Shown one piece after another: positions 47,795 through 60,200 of a stretch of 64,000 nucleotides of DNA. The notes under the pieces are model-generated. The model did not search any database. It worked only from the letters and a program-made list of their open reading frames with translations, and was not told the origin of the DNA. Position 1 is the first letter of the stretch, and each line of letters begins with the position of its first letter. Made by a program: the position numbers and the translations under genes. Origin of the DNA: Rhyzopertha dominica (lineage: Eukaryota > Arthropoda > Insecta > Coleoptera > Bostrichidae); contig QCXZ01000042.1 of assembly GCA_025024175.1 (NCBI GenBank), positions 12,479,501 to 12,543,500 on the forward strand, in the 5' to 3' direction.

Positions 47795-48525
47795 ACATTA
47801 TTTTATAGTTATAGATAAATAAAGCACCAGACATATCCTTCTACTGTCAGGTTTTTGTAAGTCAAACTCCTTCAACAAGACTGTATATGTTATATATAGC
47901 GGGCATATTCCGTATTTCTTGTAGTACAGATACCGCAAAAATTTCTTTTGGATTTTTTCAAGTTTATCTTTGTAAACTGCATATAATGGAAACCAGACTA
48001 TTCCACCAGACTTTGCACACATACCTTGTATAGATGCTTAGGGGTGTTAATATTCCTAAATTGCGATGAATTCCTGACTATAAAGCCCGTCATTTTATAC
48101 GCTTTGGCAACTGTCGCATTTACGTGAGCTTTAAATGTTAGTTTTTTATTAAAAGTTACGCCAAGATATCTGTGATTTCATCTTTTGATGGTGGTAAAGT
48201 AGAACTGATTTTGTAGGGGTAAGAGATTAAGCAGAGAAATAACAAAGGCCCAAGATTCGATCCCTGAGGAATACCTGATCTTGCTACATACAGTTCAGAC
48301 GCTTCACCTTTATAAGCTACATAATGGTATCTGTAACTACTGAGAAGCAGTAAGAGTTCCCGCGATAATTCAAATGAATGTAACTTTAGATAAATCGTAT
48401 TTAGCATCCTGGGAATACACGCTACTGAAATAATCTGCAAACGCGTTACAAATATTCTTGTTACCGTGTAGAGACAAAAACTGAACACACATATATTTTT
48501 ACAGGGCCTTGGACAAGTACTTTAT
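47795..48525 (-). pseudogene. LINE reverse transcriptase fragment with internal deletion
   Basis: On the minus strand, YRYHYVAYKGEASELYVARS then GIPQGSNLGPLLFL gives the RT motif before the active site. The YADD region is missing. The thumb-side sequence resumes as YLGVTFNKKLTFKAHVNATV, AKAYKMTGFIVRNSSQFRNI, and a TAG before SG. After a frameshift, VWFPLYAVYKDKLEKIQKKF and LRYLYYKKYG follow. The order fits a jockey-like non-LTR element. Both the endonuclease and the poly-A tail are absent. Confidence 0.8.
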
Positions 48526-49929
48526 GTAGTCTATCAAAAATATATAATGCAATATAAGTTATAAAACAAACAAGAAGTAAGGAATGGGCCTCATTTTTCC
48601 CTAGCTACAATCTAGAGGTAAATACAAAATAACCAAGTGTAATAATAACGAAATAAAGTGGTAAACAGTACGTTTAATGACCGTAATCCTCACTTCTTCC
48701 CAAACAGTTGTAACGTACCCTTTAGACTTAGCTAACCTACAACCTAGAACCATTCTGAAGTTCGTCGACTTGGTGAACCGAAAACGCACACTTAGAGAAG
48801 CGGCTCACGTAGGTAAACACGAACCAGCAAAAAATATACTACCTATTTCCTACGATAACAGGAACAAAGTCATTATGAATGTGTTGTTGATGGTTATGGC
48901 GCTCCCTTCCGTTAGGGCTGCCCAGGTCTGAATAAAATAATAAATAGCAGGGCAGAAACACAAAAAGGTCCGCAGCGAGACCAATTTTCCTAAACGATGC
49001 CAGTTATAAAGCCCATCCTACACACTTGTGAGTAACAGTTGCTGTCAGAGGATATAATGCTTCAAGGTCACATTAATCGTCACATTTGTTTCCATTATAG
49101 AGGTACTGATTACATACGGTCAAATTTGCCCCTGTTTTTTTTAAATAAGTCTTTTATATGTTGAGACTTTTACAAATTCCAGTAGTAGTAGTTAGTAACG
49201 GGAAAAGAAAAATCGACAGAAATAGGAAATTATAATCACTGATTATAAAAAGACATTATAATTTTATCTACCAAGCAACCATTTCAAATTCTTCCTCCTA
49301 AGCACTTTCATATCCTTACTGCCCTTAAAGTGTGTTTCATTCAGCTCCTCACGAAACTCACGTAACAAAGTTAATATAAACGTGTTTAACATTTTGGTTG
49401 CAAAGTATAACCTAATTATCTGTCGTATCTCTTCCCTAGTATAATAAGGACGCCTTCACTCGTTGATGTAGCTTTTGTTTAATTAAAGCATCAGAAAATC
49501 TGTAGACACTGCTGAGTTTAGTGGGTTATCAGGAGCGGTTTAAATTTACAAACTGTTGGAAACTCAAGGAGTCTATTATTATCCATGTTAATTAATAACT
49601 CATATTCAGCTGGTTTATGCCAAAAACTTTTAGGCACGATTTCCCAGCCAAAATTTGCACTCTAAAATCTTAGATTCTGTACACGTCTCGAAAAATGGTG
49701 TAAAAGGTCAATTTTAACTTGAATGGAAGCATGTTGCTTGATAGCTTTAAGGGTATTTTTAAATTCTCTAAACGCCCAAAGCCATTCCTTCAAAAAAATT
49801 AAAGGAAGCGGGTTCACGTAACATAAACATTTTGAAACAACCACAAGAGAGAACACTATCTAGATTACTCTGAGAGGAAACAAAAGTGGTTATGAAAGCG
49901 AAGTACTGCGCAAAATTTCTATCTCTAAC
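48526..49929. other. AT-rich stretch, nothing recognised
   Basis: No coding or repeat signature assigned. Confidence 0.4.
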
Positions 49930-50120
49930 TTCCATAAACTTGTATAATTTTTCTTCGAGACATTAAAGAGATTCAGGTAGTGTAACATAAACCTTGAATT
50001 TAAGTGACCACACAAAAAAAATGCAAAGGCGTTAAATCGGACGATCTGCTTTTTGAGACGCCAGTTTGTTAGGCAACTTTTCTCAGGTATTGACTACAAC
50101 ACAAGAAGATAGAAGCCGGC
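49930..50120 (-). pseudogene. Mariner-type transposase relic (small)
   Basis: EKLPNKLASQKADRP and SSDLTPLHFF recall the RWIGRRG...RSPDLTPLDFF segment of this mariner-type group, with the third aspartate changed to histidine. Frames are broken. Identification rests on a short stretch. Confidence 0.5.
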
Positions 50121-51879
50121 ATCCAACTAAGAAGCAGTATTTACAAAAATTCACTTTATTTGTGAAATATCATGTGCAAATATTTTTTGCCGGACACCCA
50201 CTATACCTTTTTAAAGAGTTATAAAAAACTTTCATGTTGACATCTCACTTGTTATACCTTAAAAAAAATACGAGTCTGGAGAGCTTTAGATGGCGGACAC
50301 TGTATTAGAAAAATGTCTGCCGTTACTGGCACATCAATGGTTTAACTTTTTTTTTGAGGGGTTCGCATTTTTTTTAAGCAGCCATCATTTTTTATATTCG
50401 GTTAAACCATACTTGTGTTATCGCATTTTGAAGATTGAAAATTTCTATCTCTCCTGTTGTTCGTATCATAGCAACTAGAAAATAATGTTCAAGGAGAATT
50501 TATTAAAAAATAAACAAATATTATAACGAGTTTATTTTAGACAAACATTGCATTGCAATTTTTTGGAGAAAGAAACGATTCTTTGTTATGTTATACTAAA
50601 TGAACCATCTAGCGGCAAAATTGCGTACTTGATATTTTAAATCAAATCTGTGTGGCCACTGAGCACATTTGTTGAAAGAAAAAACCGCAAGATCCAGGCA
50701 CGATTAATTTTTAAGATAAGATACAAGAAATGTGGTTGAGTAGACAATGAAAGGAGCTTCAAAATAATGTCAACCAACCCCTATTGTTATTCAAGTACTT
50801 CGAAGGGGTGTCCTTTTGCGCTAGAGAGGTGCAGAAGTAACTTTGAAATCAAGATAAAATTTGGTCCTCCTTCAAGGGAAAATTGACCTGTATCGTCACT
50901 TCTTCCAAACCTGCACAAAATCCGAGATTTTAAGCGCTACTTAATGGTTATTATTTCAAAATTTCAAGCTGCCATCTTCAATAGAAGGGACGACTTCTTA
51001 AATATCTGGATAGTTTAATTAGAATTAAAAACCCCACCTAGCTCTTATTTTATTTATATCTTATCAGGGTTCTTTTTTCGATTTTAAAATTTTATAATTT
51101 TGGTCTGTACCTAAATGCCCATCTTACAAATGATTTAGTCTCATTATCCCTAATAATACGGTCTTACTGACCGTACCAGAACTTCGCTCCATTGATGTTC
51201 GCGCTATACGAGTATTACCTTCGGGGATATGCAGCATTCCATTGTTCCATACTCCTATCCCATAACTCAACCTACTCCTCGGGTCTCCAGGGGGGGGGGG
51301 GACCGCACCGAGTCAGTTAATTAATAGAGACTATGCAAAATACTCCTTCCAATTTAGGTCCGCGCGTCTTGGGCGTGTGCGGGAGTGTTTGGCCCCGGTT
51401 TCGATAACAAGCCTGGGCGGGCCATAAATTAGACGGCGGCCCGTGACGCCGACAAAGCTGTTAAAGTTTGCGATCCGCGGAACAAGCACTTTCGGCGATA
51501 CGCACGCACCCTGGAGGAGAGAGCCGTCCTGCGAACGAATATTGGGTGATAAAATGTAAACAGCGACGTTAGCTGTTATGGGGGTGGAAAACGGTTGGTG
51601 CTCAGAGGCTGGAGCTTGAATTTAAGCAGTCTGCGGTCGGCAGCCTTCGTTAAACGCAAGCTTTCGTTCATACCGGGTCGTAAGCAGTATCACCTACTAA
51701 ACAAAATGCTACAAGTACCCAAAAATAAGTCACTAAATTGTCATTGACAAAAAACCACACAAATAAAAACAAAAACAATACACATTAATGCCTAAAAATG
51801 CAAGTACGCTAGGTCAAAAATTCGCACTAGCAAGCTTTGGAAAATTGGTTGCTGATGCGCTTTTTAATTAGGATAGTAT
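50121..51879. other. Non-coding stretch with poly-G run and GC-rich island at about 51340-51620
   Basis: A run of 12 G lies at 51290-51301, followed by a CpG-rich block. No coding similarity. Confidence 0.45.
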
Positions 51880-52229
51880 GGGTTAAAAAAAATTAGCAAA
51901 ACGCACAAATGTATTTTGTATTAGTTTGAAGACATCTTTTCAATTCTTGGTAAGGGTAAGAGTAGTGCACACAACGATAGGTATGCCTCGAAAGAGTGTT
52001 AGCAAAAGGCCTTTTCAAGTTACAGAAGACATCTAAGTTAGCTACATATTTTCTTAACCAAATGAATTCATCTTAGTGAACACATATATTTCTAACACTG
52101 TCAACAAATTTGATTACCGTCAGTTTCCAAAGCACAAGTATTTTTAATACTTTCGCGGTATTTACTGTCCGCAAGTACAAAAGCATACGCTTTAGATACA
52201 TTTATTATTGGATTGTGTTCCCTTGAATA

Positions 52230-53850
52230 CCAGCCCTAACACAAAAATGTTCGGACATCAACTGAATTTTCGTAAAAGTTTGAAAATTTCCGTTTTTCCA
52301 TTTATAGGACACTATAATATGTATTGTTTTACATCATATTTACGACATTGTTTTGAAATAAAATGATATTGATTTATAGAACTAAGCTAATGTTGATAAC
52401 AATGCAATATTTGCTGACACATTAATGTTCGGACACGTTAGTAAAACAAATAAATAGCAAGCCTTGGAAACAAAAGTATATATTTCCATGTGACTTTTAA
52501 CTTGACAATTAAGTCAATTAGATATCAATTGACTACAAAATGTCACGCGGTAAAGCAACTAATCGTGCAATCAGAGAATTAATTGTAAAACTGTTTCACC
52601 AAGAAAAAACGTTTCGGGATATTGCTAAGCAAATAAATGTCGCAAAGTCCACGGTGTCAGATATTGTCAAAAAGTATAGAGAAACGAGTTCAATTCAAAT
52701 TTCAAGACATGGTGCTGGTCGGCCACGCAAAGTCACTTCCAGAATGCAAAGATGTCTTGTTCGGATTTGTAAAAATGATCGTCGAAGTACATTAAGAGAA
52801 ATAACAGCGAAATGGAATGAAGAAACAAAGGGAAATGTTTTACGAGAAACGTGTCGTCGCTGAATTCATAACACTGGTTTACATTTTTATAAGGTACGTA
52901 TATTATGTTTAAGCAAAATTTCATATTCATCATTATCATTGCTTAAGGCAAAAGAAAAGCTGTTCCTCACGGAAAAACAAAAAAAGAGACGATTAGCGCG
53001 GGCAAAGGAACGGGCATTGTGGACTTTCGAAGATTGGAAAAGGATCATTTTTAGTGATGAATCAAAATTTGATGTTTGCGTGGGTGACCATCGATCACGT
53101 GTTATAATAAACAAAAATGAAGCCTTCCACAAAGACTGCCTCAAAAGAAAAAGAAAATTTCCATCAGGTATTATGGTACGGGGAAGCATGTCTGCTAATG
53201 GTGTTGGAAAACTGCACTTCATAGACGGAACTGTAAACGCAGTAAAATATCAGAATATTCTTGAAACCAATTTGTTGGTGTCAATTCCAATATTATCACC
53301 TGACGGAAATTTTACTTTTCAACAAGATGGCGCCTGCTGCCATACAGCCAAGACCACAAGAAGGTGTCTGCAAGACAACATTTCCGTCCTTGGCTGGCCC
53401 TTCAGCAGTCCTGATCTAAATGTAATCGAAACTATATAGCACAAGATGAAGCAGCAATTAAGAAATGATCCGCTGCGCAACATTTCTAATTTGCACGTGA
53501 AATTGGAAAATATGTGGGATTCTTTTACCGCAGAAGATTGCGAAAAGCTTGTAAAAACTATACTTGCCAGAATAAAAGCAGTTATTAAGGCAAAAGGAGA
53601 CGCAACCGGCTATTGACATGTATTGTCCGAACATTTATGTGTCAATAAATATTGTATTGCTATCAACATTAGTTTAGTTTTATAAATAAATATTATGTTA
53701 TTTCAAAACAATGTCGTAAATATGATGTAAAACAATACATATTATTATAGTGTCCAATAAAAGAAAAACATGATATTGAATCCCTTATGGAAATTTTCAA
53801 ACTTTTACGAAAAATCAGTTGATGTCCGAACATTTTTGTGTCAGGGCTCG
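52230..53850 (+). mobile_element. Complete Tc1 element with IR/DR-type ends, TA duplication
   Basis: The ends read TA|CCAGCCCTAACAC on the left and, reverse-complemented, TA|CGAGCCCTGACAC on the right. Inverted repeats extend to about 52436 and from about 53623, with an insertion in the right arm. AATGTTCGGACA occurs at both the outer and inner edge of each arm: 52246-52257, 52424-52435, and inverted at 53624-53635 and 53823-53834. This is an IR/DR layout of transposase-binding sites. The element is 1621 bp and lies inside a LINE. Confidence 0.92.
52540..53616 (+). pseudogene. Tc1 transposase with two nonsense codons and a possible 54-nt intron
   Basis: MSRGKATNRAIRELIVKLFH begins a paired-like HTH (FRDIAKQINVAKSTVSDIVK), then GRPRKVTSR. 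One frame is kept for all 359 codons. TGA at 52861-52863 follows ETCRR, where R or K is usual. 52894-52947 is GTACGT...TTAAG, 54 nt, phase 0 and without stops; it sits exactly between FYK and AKEKLFLTEKQKKRR, which are contiguous in related Tc1 proteins. The catalytic domain has IIFSDESKF, FQQDGACCHTAK and SSPDLNVIET. There are 33 residues between the second D and E, one fewer than the usual 34. TAG at 53437-53439 stands where tryptophan is usual. Without the intron the protein would be 340 residues, a normal Tc1 length. Each stop could be one transition. Confidence 0.92.
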
Positions 53851-54130
53851 TAGTATCAAGTGGCTGCCAAATCACAGCTAATTAGATTGTTGTGAGTATT
53901 ATTACATGTAATGGTGAATTGGGTATCGTCTGCATAAAGTAGCACACTAGAGCAAATACTGCACTTTATATTATTAGATATAACAATGGTCCAAGTATGC
54001 TACCTTGAAAACTACTGATTGTATAAGTAAAAAGAGGGAAACAGAGTATTTACTAAAACTCGTTGACACCTTGATGTCAAGTAAGATGCAATTAAAGTAG
54101 GGTTTTCGTTACAAACATAATAGCTTATCT

Positions 54131-56494
54131 ATCTCTCTAATGATTGTATTTTTTGAAACCAACCGGGTTCCAAGGATTATTATTATTTAATATAAAATAT
54201 ATATATTTTAAAGAAAGTAGGGGTCGTAGTTATCAATATATGCAACTTACTAATTGGGCGGGGTTAATAAAAGTTTTCGTTGCCTTATGTTTAGAACGTG
54301 GCAATACACTAGCAAACTTCAATGCAGCAGATTATTTTACAATACCTTTAAATAGCCAATAGTGTTGCGACATGAAAACTATTTCTCATTAGGATTTGAC
54401 TTGAATCTGAATTAAAATAAACATTTTAAGTTAAGAGCATCAGACTTCCAGGCACAGTACAAGATTATTAAAGTTGTCTACTTCTGACTGCCAGCGTGAC
54501 ATACAATAATTGGATGTTAGGATTTGAGCTACAATACACTTTGGTTTGTTAAAAGTTAGCAAACTTGTTGGACACAAAAAGTTACTGTAAACCTGACACA
54601 AAATCAAAGAGGATAATTAAAATCGCGAATAATGGTTCATCAGTGCGAGCAAAATTTTTCTGCTGTCCTCTTTTAACTGAAATCCATAATTCGAACACCC
54701 CGCTGCATCAGAAAGATCTATGTCCAAAACCGGGATCGTATATTGACCACGCTGGGTGTATACCCTAATCCAATTAAATGAATATGTAATATGCAGCGCT
54801 GCAGATCAGCGGAGGGTTAACGAATTACTCTCCGGCCCGACGTTCCGGTATAACAAACTGCAAATGGAAAATTTCCGCAACTATTAAATTACTAACTTTA
54901 TGAATGATTCGCACAATTACGGATTAACTTGACCGACTGCGCCTTTCAAGAAATGGCTAGACGTTTGCGAAGGGGCGCATCTGGGGTGGGCTAATAAATA
55001 GGGCGAGTTTCAGAACTTTTCAGACCGGCTTTCAGGCCGAATTACTTTGTGTCAGTAAATAGAAGAGAATAATATTGAAATAGTCCCAAAAATTGAGTAG
55101 GTCTACACCGCCTTTAGTCTGTTTGTTTTTTATAAATTGATGGGCTCCGTATTAACACTATCGCACTTGAAATACATACATGTGTATCCAAAATTTCAGT
55201 TTTCTTGTCGTTTTCTAAATATTTCGATTATTTCCTCTTTAAACTGCCGCAACATTCCATCCCTCTAAAGCAAACTGTCACGTTCCGTTCCCTCTCGTGC
55301 TTCCGTGGAGGGGGTGGTTTTCGACCTTCGTACGCCCATTATTTCCGATAATGAAACGGGTCTTGTGGCCGGGCCCATCGCAATATTCGGACTGGCACGT
55401 CTTCCGGAGTTGTCACGTGACTCCGGAATGGTGTCTCCGGAAAAGGAAGTCGTGCCGATTTCCGCTGAGTATGCAAAGTTTGGAGAAAACGAGTGAGCTC
55501 GAACGAAATAAATTACGGAGCTGGAAATTATTTAATTAATGCCAGTTTGCCTATTGTTCAGCAGATCATTGACTTTGTGGTTAACAAGAGGTCGGAATTT
55601 TATTCAGGGTTCATCGAAATATTCTCAAAGCTAGGATATTGGTGAACAAGTACAATACTAATTTTCAAAATCTTTAATTTTACTAACGTGTACATATATT
55701 AAAAGTTTCGATTTTATTGGATTTTTTCTGGATTTCCTGATGGTCGACGTCACTTAGAAGACCATACTTAGCCTACAGGCTGCTCCCGGTCCACAGTATT
55801 CGAATTCTACAGGTAAATATAGAAGGTATATCGAAGCATAAAGCCGACTACCTTGCAAGGGTCGCTCAAAAGTAGACGTGGGACGATCTCCGAATATACC
55901 CTAATGTATTTTCTAAATAGCAAGATTCCTTGGTCTGCAACTTATTTGAAATCTGACTTAACCAACTTCCGATCAGTTAATAAAGAAATCCTAGATGGTG
56001 TTGAAATGATCATAACTAAAGTAGGAGACCTCACCAATTACAACATTTATAAGTCGCCGAATACTTCCTTATATACCACGAATATCCTTGTGTGAGCTTG
56101 AATTTGGCAAGATGGAGGCGTGATTACAATCCACACCTCTTAATCTCATTCTGTGATGCTAATTTAATACCTCTTCGTGTGATATAGCAACTGTTGAATG
56201 ACTTTCCACGAAGCCAATGTCACCCACAGTAAGTAGTAGTTGGGATACAGGTTAAAAATGTGCAATCACCTGAGAAACCACGGTGGAACTTTCAAAAAGA
56301 GGACTGTTTAGAAATCAATACTCAAATTGACATGAACTGAAAACTACGAGAGATCTGTTGGTGTAATATCGACTTTTGCAAAGAGAACAATTCCAAGAGG
56401 TTTTCGAAAATGCTACTTCCCTTAATAATAATAAAACATTTGTTTTTATCCTACTTCCAATTTTTATTTTTGGCAAAGCCAAATGCCAGCATTT
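54131..56494. other. Non-coding stretch with GC-rich islands at about 54780-55030 and 55290-55500
   Basis: No coding similarity. Overlapping open frames at 55297-55539 are within an island. Confidence 0.4.
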
Positions 56495-56518
56495 TAACCG
56501 CCAAGCGGCCTTCTTCGG
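56495..56518 (-). ncRNA. Degenerate hammerhead-like core 3' of a PLE
   Basis: On the minus strand, CCGAAGA (56512-56518) resembles CUGANGA with one change. GCCGC-TTG-GCGGT forms a 5-bp helix II, and TTAAAATGC stands where CGAAACGTC is expected. It lies about 10 bp after the PLE reading frame, as does the similar core at 15395 relative to its PLE. Likely inactive. Confidence 0.35.
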
Positions 56519-56526
56519 TGGCTTAA

Positions 56527-57260
56527 CTAAATTAAAACACTAAAAGACATTTTAACATATGGTAAACATTGATATACAGCATTTAAGGGTGTGCGGTCGG
56601 TATTTAACAGATGGCTAGAATTGCGTTTCATGTAAACGGCCTCTAAGGGGTTCAAGTTGACGCATGTTGACGTTTTTATGTTCTTCACGTTGGCTATATT
56701 AAATTTGTGACCTGTTTCAATATTATGTAGTGCTAGTGCAGATTTTTCTCCATTTCTGTTGTTTACGTGGTACATATTTTGGATTACGTTTTGTTTGGCC
56801 AATGTACCTTTTTGGGCAGTTACAGCATTTAATTTCATAAATTCTGGATTTGTTCAACGGGTCCTCTTTATCAAAGGTGTTGCCTACTAAGTTTCTTAAT
56901 GTGTAGTTGTTCCCAAAAGCAAGATTAATATTAAATTTAGAAAATAAATTTTGAAATTTATGTTCTATTGAAGGGTGGTATGTAAATTGTGAGATTGCAA
57001 AGTAGTGATCATTTTTTTTGTATCCATTGGAGTTGGCTAAATTATAAATATATGATAGTCCATTTCTGTAATTTTCTATAGAGAATGGAACATTCAGTAA
57101 TCTATGTATCAAACTATTAAAGACGGACATTTTGTACTTAAATGGCGCACAAGAATTGTTTTTGATGTAATTATCTGTATGTGCCGTAAATATTAAACGT
57201 GATTCTAGATTTAAAAATATCAAGAAAGGATGATACTTAAGAAAAAGATGCCAACCTTCA
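56527..57260 (-). pseudogene. Penelope-like element: RT end and GIY-YIG endonuclease (frameshifted)
   Basis: A degraded HPFLDI near 57250 marks the RT end. The frame 56723-57223 continues with FKYKMSVFNSLIHRLLNVPF, SYIYNLANSNGYKKN, and the GIY-YIG core IYEIKCCNCPKRYIGQTKR. A frameshift near 56770 moves the rest to 56527-56838: NRNGEKSALALHNIETGHKF and LNPLEAVYMKRNSSHLL, with the histidine in LHNIETGH and glutamate in LEAVYMK. The nuclease domain is almost complete apart from the frameshift. The upstream RT is missing. A hammerhead-like core follows the stop. Confidence 0.8.
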
Positions 57261-60200
57261 GTAGAGTTGTTATTGTAAGAACTTCGGCAAGCTATTGATG
57301 GTATTTACCCAGAATTCTAGAAAAACTTGGGGCCGAATGCTTTAACATGGTTGTTATTGTTCTATAATAATGTTTTGGGTACATATACTTTTCCAAGTTT
57401 GTTTCAGAAAACAAAGGTGATTGCGCCGTGTTAAAGCCTGAGAAACCTCCAAATGAAGTAGGAGCGATTAGTCTTTGTCGCATTAATTTTAGTTCAAAGT
57501 TAAGTACCTCCTCTACCACATATTTAAGATATAGACCATTTTTCTTTTTTAATGCTAGTTCTGTGTTTCCATCTTATCTTGCCTTCCTACAACAACATCA
57601 TAATATAAACAGTAGCACACATCAATGTTGAGTGTCCCTAGTGTTTTCCTTCTCCTCACCTTTACGCTTAGTCATCAAGGAGACTGTTTTTAAATTTTCT
57701 GCTAAAAGTCCATTAAACCCTAAAGCGCTGCAGGCAACACCACCCTAATCTCAACTTCATAATGGATCAATTTTCACGCGGATTTACTTTACAAGTTTTT
57801 ATGTAAATATGCCGCCCTTACCTGTTGTTCTCCGTCGTTTCGACTAACCNGTTCGTTAATAAACCGGAAGCGCTATGTCAGAATTTACAGCGACTATTTT
57901 GCAGCACTGCCGCTTGCTGAAATCGATACTCTTCGGCCGCAATTTTCTGAGACATAATGGGTTGGCTCCCATCTTCGACAAAAGTACGACCGCTTTGATA
58001 CGGTTCGGTTTCTAATTTTGTGGACTCCAGCTAAACGATACCCAACACTTTAATTACCACGGAAGCGAGGACTTGATTGTATTGGTTGGTTGTCTGGTGT
58101 ATCTGCACCGAAAAGGTTTAGGGATGTACCTACTAGTGAGATAGGACAGGCTAATTCGTGAAATATCGGAGTGCTTTTTAGCGCTATAATCATAGAAATA
58201 TTCACATTGTCACTATCATTTAATGAGTAACGTATTCTTTTATTGTAGATATATAGATGACGTTCTTTTAGCATTTGGAAGGGTAGTGGGAGGCAGCGGC
58301 ACAGTTTTTTGATCTCCTTAAGTTCAGTGTTTACAAAAATATGGTATATCAATTTTTTATTTAGTATATAATAAAAGAACCCTAGAATAGACGCCTACTA
58401 TTCCAGTGTACTTTTTACAGGTTAATTATATGAAAGTAGTCTTATGCATATACTATCAAAATTTCTTTATTAAAGGGAGATTTCTTTTTAGAATTTAAAA
58501 TTATTAAACACTTGGCTGAGAGTATTTTGTATAAATTAGAACTTATTGATAAACTTTTAATTGATTGATTGATATCTTCAAAAGTTAATTGAATATTTAA
58601 ATGTTAAGAANCCTACTTTTTATAGTTATAGAAAAATTTTGTAGGGTGAAAAGGGTCAATATATGTCATTAGGAAAACAACGATAGAACCCAAATTAATT
58701 TTGCAAAAGCCCAGAGTCGATCTCTTCTGATTTCTGGTCGACGATTTCCTGCGGGAGATCCGCAAGTTTATCAGGCAGTTCCCGAAGCCGCGGATCGATT
58801 TTAAAGTTGGGCAAAGTTGGCCGCGCTAAGAGCTTTCGGTTTGTTTAAATCAATTGCCGGTAGTGATACAAATGAATTGAGTTATAAGGCGGGTTTTCGT
58901 TTAAAACTTGGCGCGTAGTACTAGAAATGTCAATTAGGGAGACGAAATAGTCTGCATAATGCACAGCGGCGTTCTTTATGCGACAATTAGCGCGGAGCAA
59001 GGTTTATTTGAATTTATTTTATCGTTTATGATGCAAATTGGGCGGTAGTTTTTAAGGTCAAGAGGGAAACAAGAGCGAGGTCTAATTAGCTTTGTTAGTT
59101 AGTCTTATATTTTAAACTGGTTTTAGGTAGTTAACTTGATAATTTATGAGATTCGTCTAATGAATTCCTTTGATATTTTCGAGTAACATAGGTAGAAGGA
59201 GCCCACACTGAGTCACTAAGTCTAATTGTTAGCAGGCAGGATGCGAAACTACATTTTTTTATCCCTTCGTCGTCACATTTACTTGGGTTCTTATTTTGCG
59301 TCCTTTTTGGATTATAAGTTACTTACTACTACCATAGGATTACCTGTTGTCGTCGTCGGTATTATCTATGCTATTCCTAATACAGTGTAGGCATCGCTCT
59401 GTCTTCGGTACGTGTAGTGGGAGCAGCATTTGAAGTTTGACTGTTTCTCTTGGAATGTAGCCATTCTAATCGGCTTCAGGAAAGATAATTTTGGCTTCTA
59501 AATATGTAATATAATGCTGGGGAAGATTTGGCTTCCTAAATATTTTTGCTATGGTGTAATTGTATCCTTCTTTATTGTATATATTTATTTTTGGGAACGT
59601 AAGTCCCCTGTAAACGAAGTGAAAAATAGTAAATCACTCAATATAAGTGATTTATGGTTTAATCAAGAAGAGTATAAAATACCTGTGGCTTTGCATCTGG
59701 CGAATTTGCACCAATATATTCCATTATAATTGCCATGTCATTAATAAAATGTTTCATCTGACACCGTCATCAATCTAACTTATATACAAAATCATAGTCA
59801 TGGCTAATCGTTACTTCTAATTAGTAGCTAGTGCTTTTATTGAGCAAATCAGATACCTAAGTGCTCGGCTAATTGCCTCCTTAAATCATCTTTTTAGATC
59901 TGAAAACTATTTTAATTGAAATTCCTCAAATATACTCCAAACTGCTTGTATTCCTTGACTTCTGCATTTCGAGCATCGCAGCCCAAAACATTTCTAAGCC
60001 TCCCTCTACCGTTTCGTTGCACTTTCCGCCTGAGAAAGCGAGCCCGGGCAAAAGGGGCAAATTCTCATTTTTCCCTTTTCCACCGGCCTTTGTTCCGTAC
60101 GACCGCATAAATATTTGCAACAGTCTACTATTTTGTCTAAATGGAAAATCTAGACGGCCCGTTCCGCGGCCGTGGCGNTCGCTTGGCTTACATAACAATT

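Larger units (their letters stand above)
51880..54130 (-). pseudogene. LINE reverse transcriptase split by a Tc1 insertion
   Basis: The right part (53851-54130) on the minus strand gives LIASYLTSRCQRVLVN, a degraded SFQGSILGPLLYL and SVLLYADDTQFTITC with the YADD active site. The left part (51880-52229) continues with YYSREHNPIINVSKAYAFVL and KYRESIKNTCALETDGNQI. Removing 52230-53850 and one TA joins the two in the same frame, across ACT-TGA-TAC-TAT-TCA, where the TGA is a nonsense codon at a likely tryptophan. The LINE therefore existed before the Tc1 arrived. The N-terminus and 3' end are not seen. Confidence 0.8.
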
